DNA of 5,472 bases, from positions 1 to 5,472 of the forward strand of contig JANXWM010000375.1 in assembly GCA_025351145.1 (NCBI GenBank), in the 5' to 3' direction. Shown here piece by piece: positions 5,437 through 5,472 of this stretch. The DNA is from Chitinophagaceae bacterium. Lineage in GTDB: Bacteria; Bacteroidota; Bacteroidia; Chitinophagales; Chitinophagaceae. The translations under genes and the position numbers were made by a program. Numbering within the stretch: position 1 is the stretch's first letter; each line of letters opens with the position of its first letter. The notes beneath the pieces were generated by a model. The model did not search any database, was not told the origin of the DNA, and saw only the letters and a list, made by a program, of their open reading frames with translations.

Positions 5437-5472
5437 AGCCCTGGCAAAAGGGCTAAAGATTATGTAACAATT
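5413..5472 (+). CDS. Possible start of a plus-strand gene, running off the window
   Basis: An ATG at 5413 opens 20 codons without a stop to the window edge, beginning MQTSKQTTSPGKRAKDY. The other two plus frames close between 5413 and the end. The peptide is hydrophilic and lysine-rich with no signal peptide, and too short for a family call. An A/T-rich leader with a run of nine T precedes the ATG and there is no Shine-Dalgarno sequence, acceptable for Bacteroidota. The start codon lies in the 3' arm of hairpin 2 (5413-5419 pairs with 5389-5395). If real, the gene is divergent from the propeller gene. Chance openness over 60 nt is quite possible. Confidence 0.35.
   Translation, partial: MQTSKQTTSPGKRAKDYVTI
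5437..5454. repeat. Short hairpin next to the three-way inverted repeat
   Basis: AGCCCT (5437-5442) pairs with AGGGCT (5449-5454) around the loop GGCAAA. It begins at the base directly after the outer repeat ends at 5436, so it may belong to the same folded element. It also lies inside the possible plus-strand gene at 5413, which weakens either reading. Confidence 0.45.

Overview
The window looks like a chromosomal piece of a Bacteroidota bacterium, most plausibly from the Chitinophagaceae or a near relative. Four things point that way: a protein with a C-terminal type IX secretion sorting domain, start codons without Shine-Dalgarno sequences but with A/T-rich leaders, a DesK/NarL-type two-component pair of the kind common in that phylum, and AT-rich intergenic DNA. 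The assignment is an inference from sequence features, not a database match.

Layout. At the left edge (1-238, + strand) is the 3' end of a probable Gfo/Idh/MocA-family oxidoreductase. A 106-nt convergent gap with a dispersed-type repeat follows. From 3350 down to 345 on the minus strand lies a compact four-gene cluster. In transcription order it holds a secreted cysteine-containing protein of unknown function, a 7-TM membrane protein, a HisKA_3-type histidine kinase with one membrane anchor and no sensor domain, and a NarL/LuxR-type response regulator. The first three genes are joined by a TAG-T-ATG junction and a 40-nt overlap; the last gap is 24 nt. I infer one operon in which the secreted and 7-TM proteins may supply the signal input that the kinase lacks.

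A 360-nt gene-free stretch (3351-3710) follows, with a possible regulatory G-tract pair, a second inverted copy of the repeat and a strong hairpin terminator. That terminator ends a minus-strand gene for a large BNR/Asp-box beta-propeller protein with a T9SS sorting tail (3711 to at least 5198). Its frame stays open and propeller-like up to 5339 but meets a stop at 5340-5342. No ATG or signal peptide is visible, so its 5' end appears lost or frameshifted.

The right edge (5350-5454) holds a cluster of nested inverted repeats that could fold into a three-way junction plus one more hairpin. A possible plus-strand gene starts inside it at 5413 and runs off the window.

Most worth checking: the secreted/7-TM/kinase/regulator module as a sensory system, the folded element beside the broken propeller gene, and the two repeats, each lying in the same orientation behind the 3' end of a gene.
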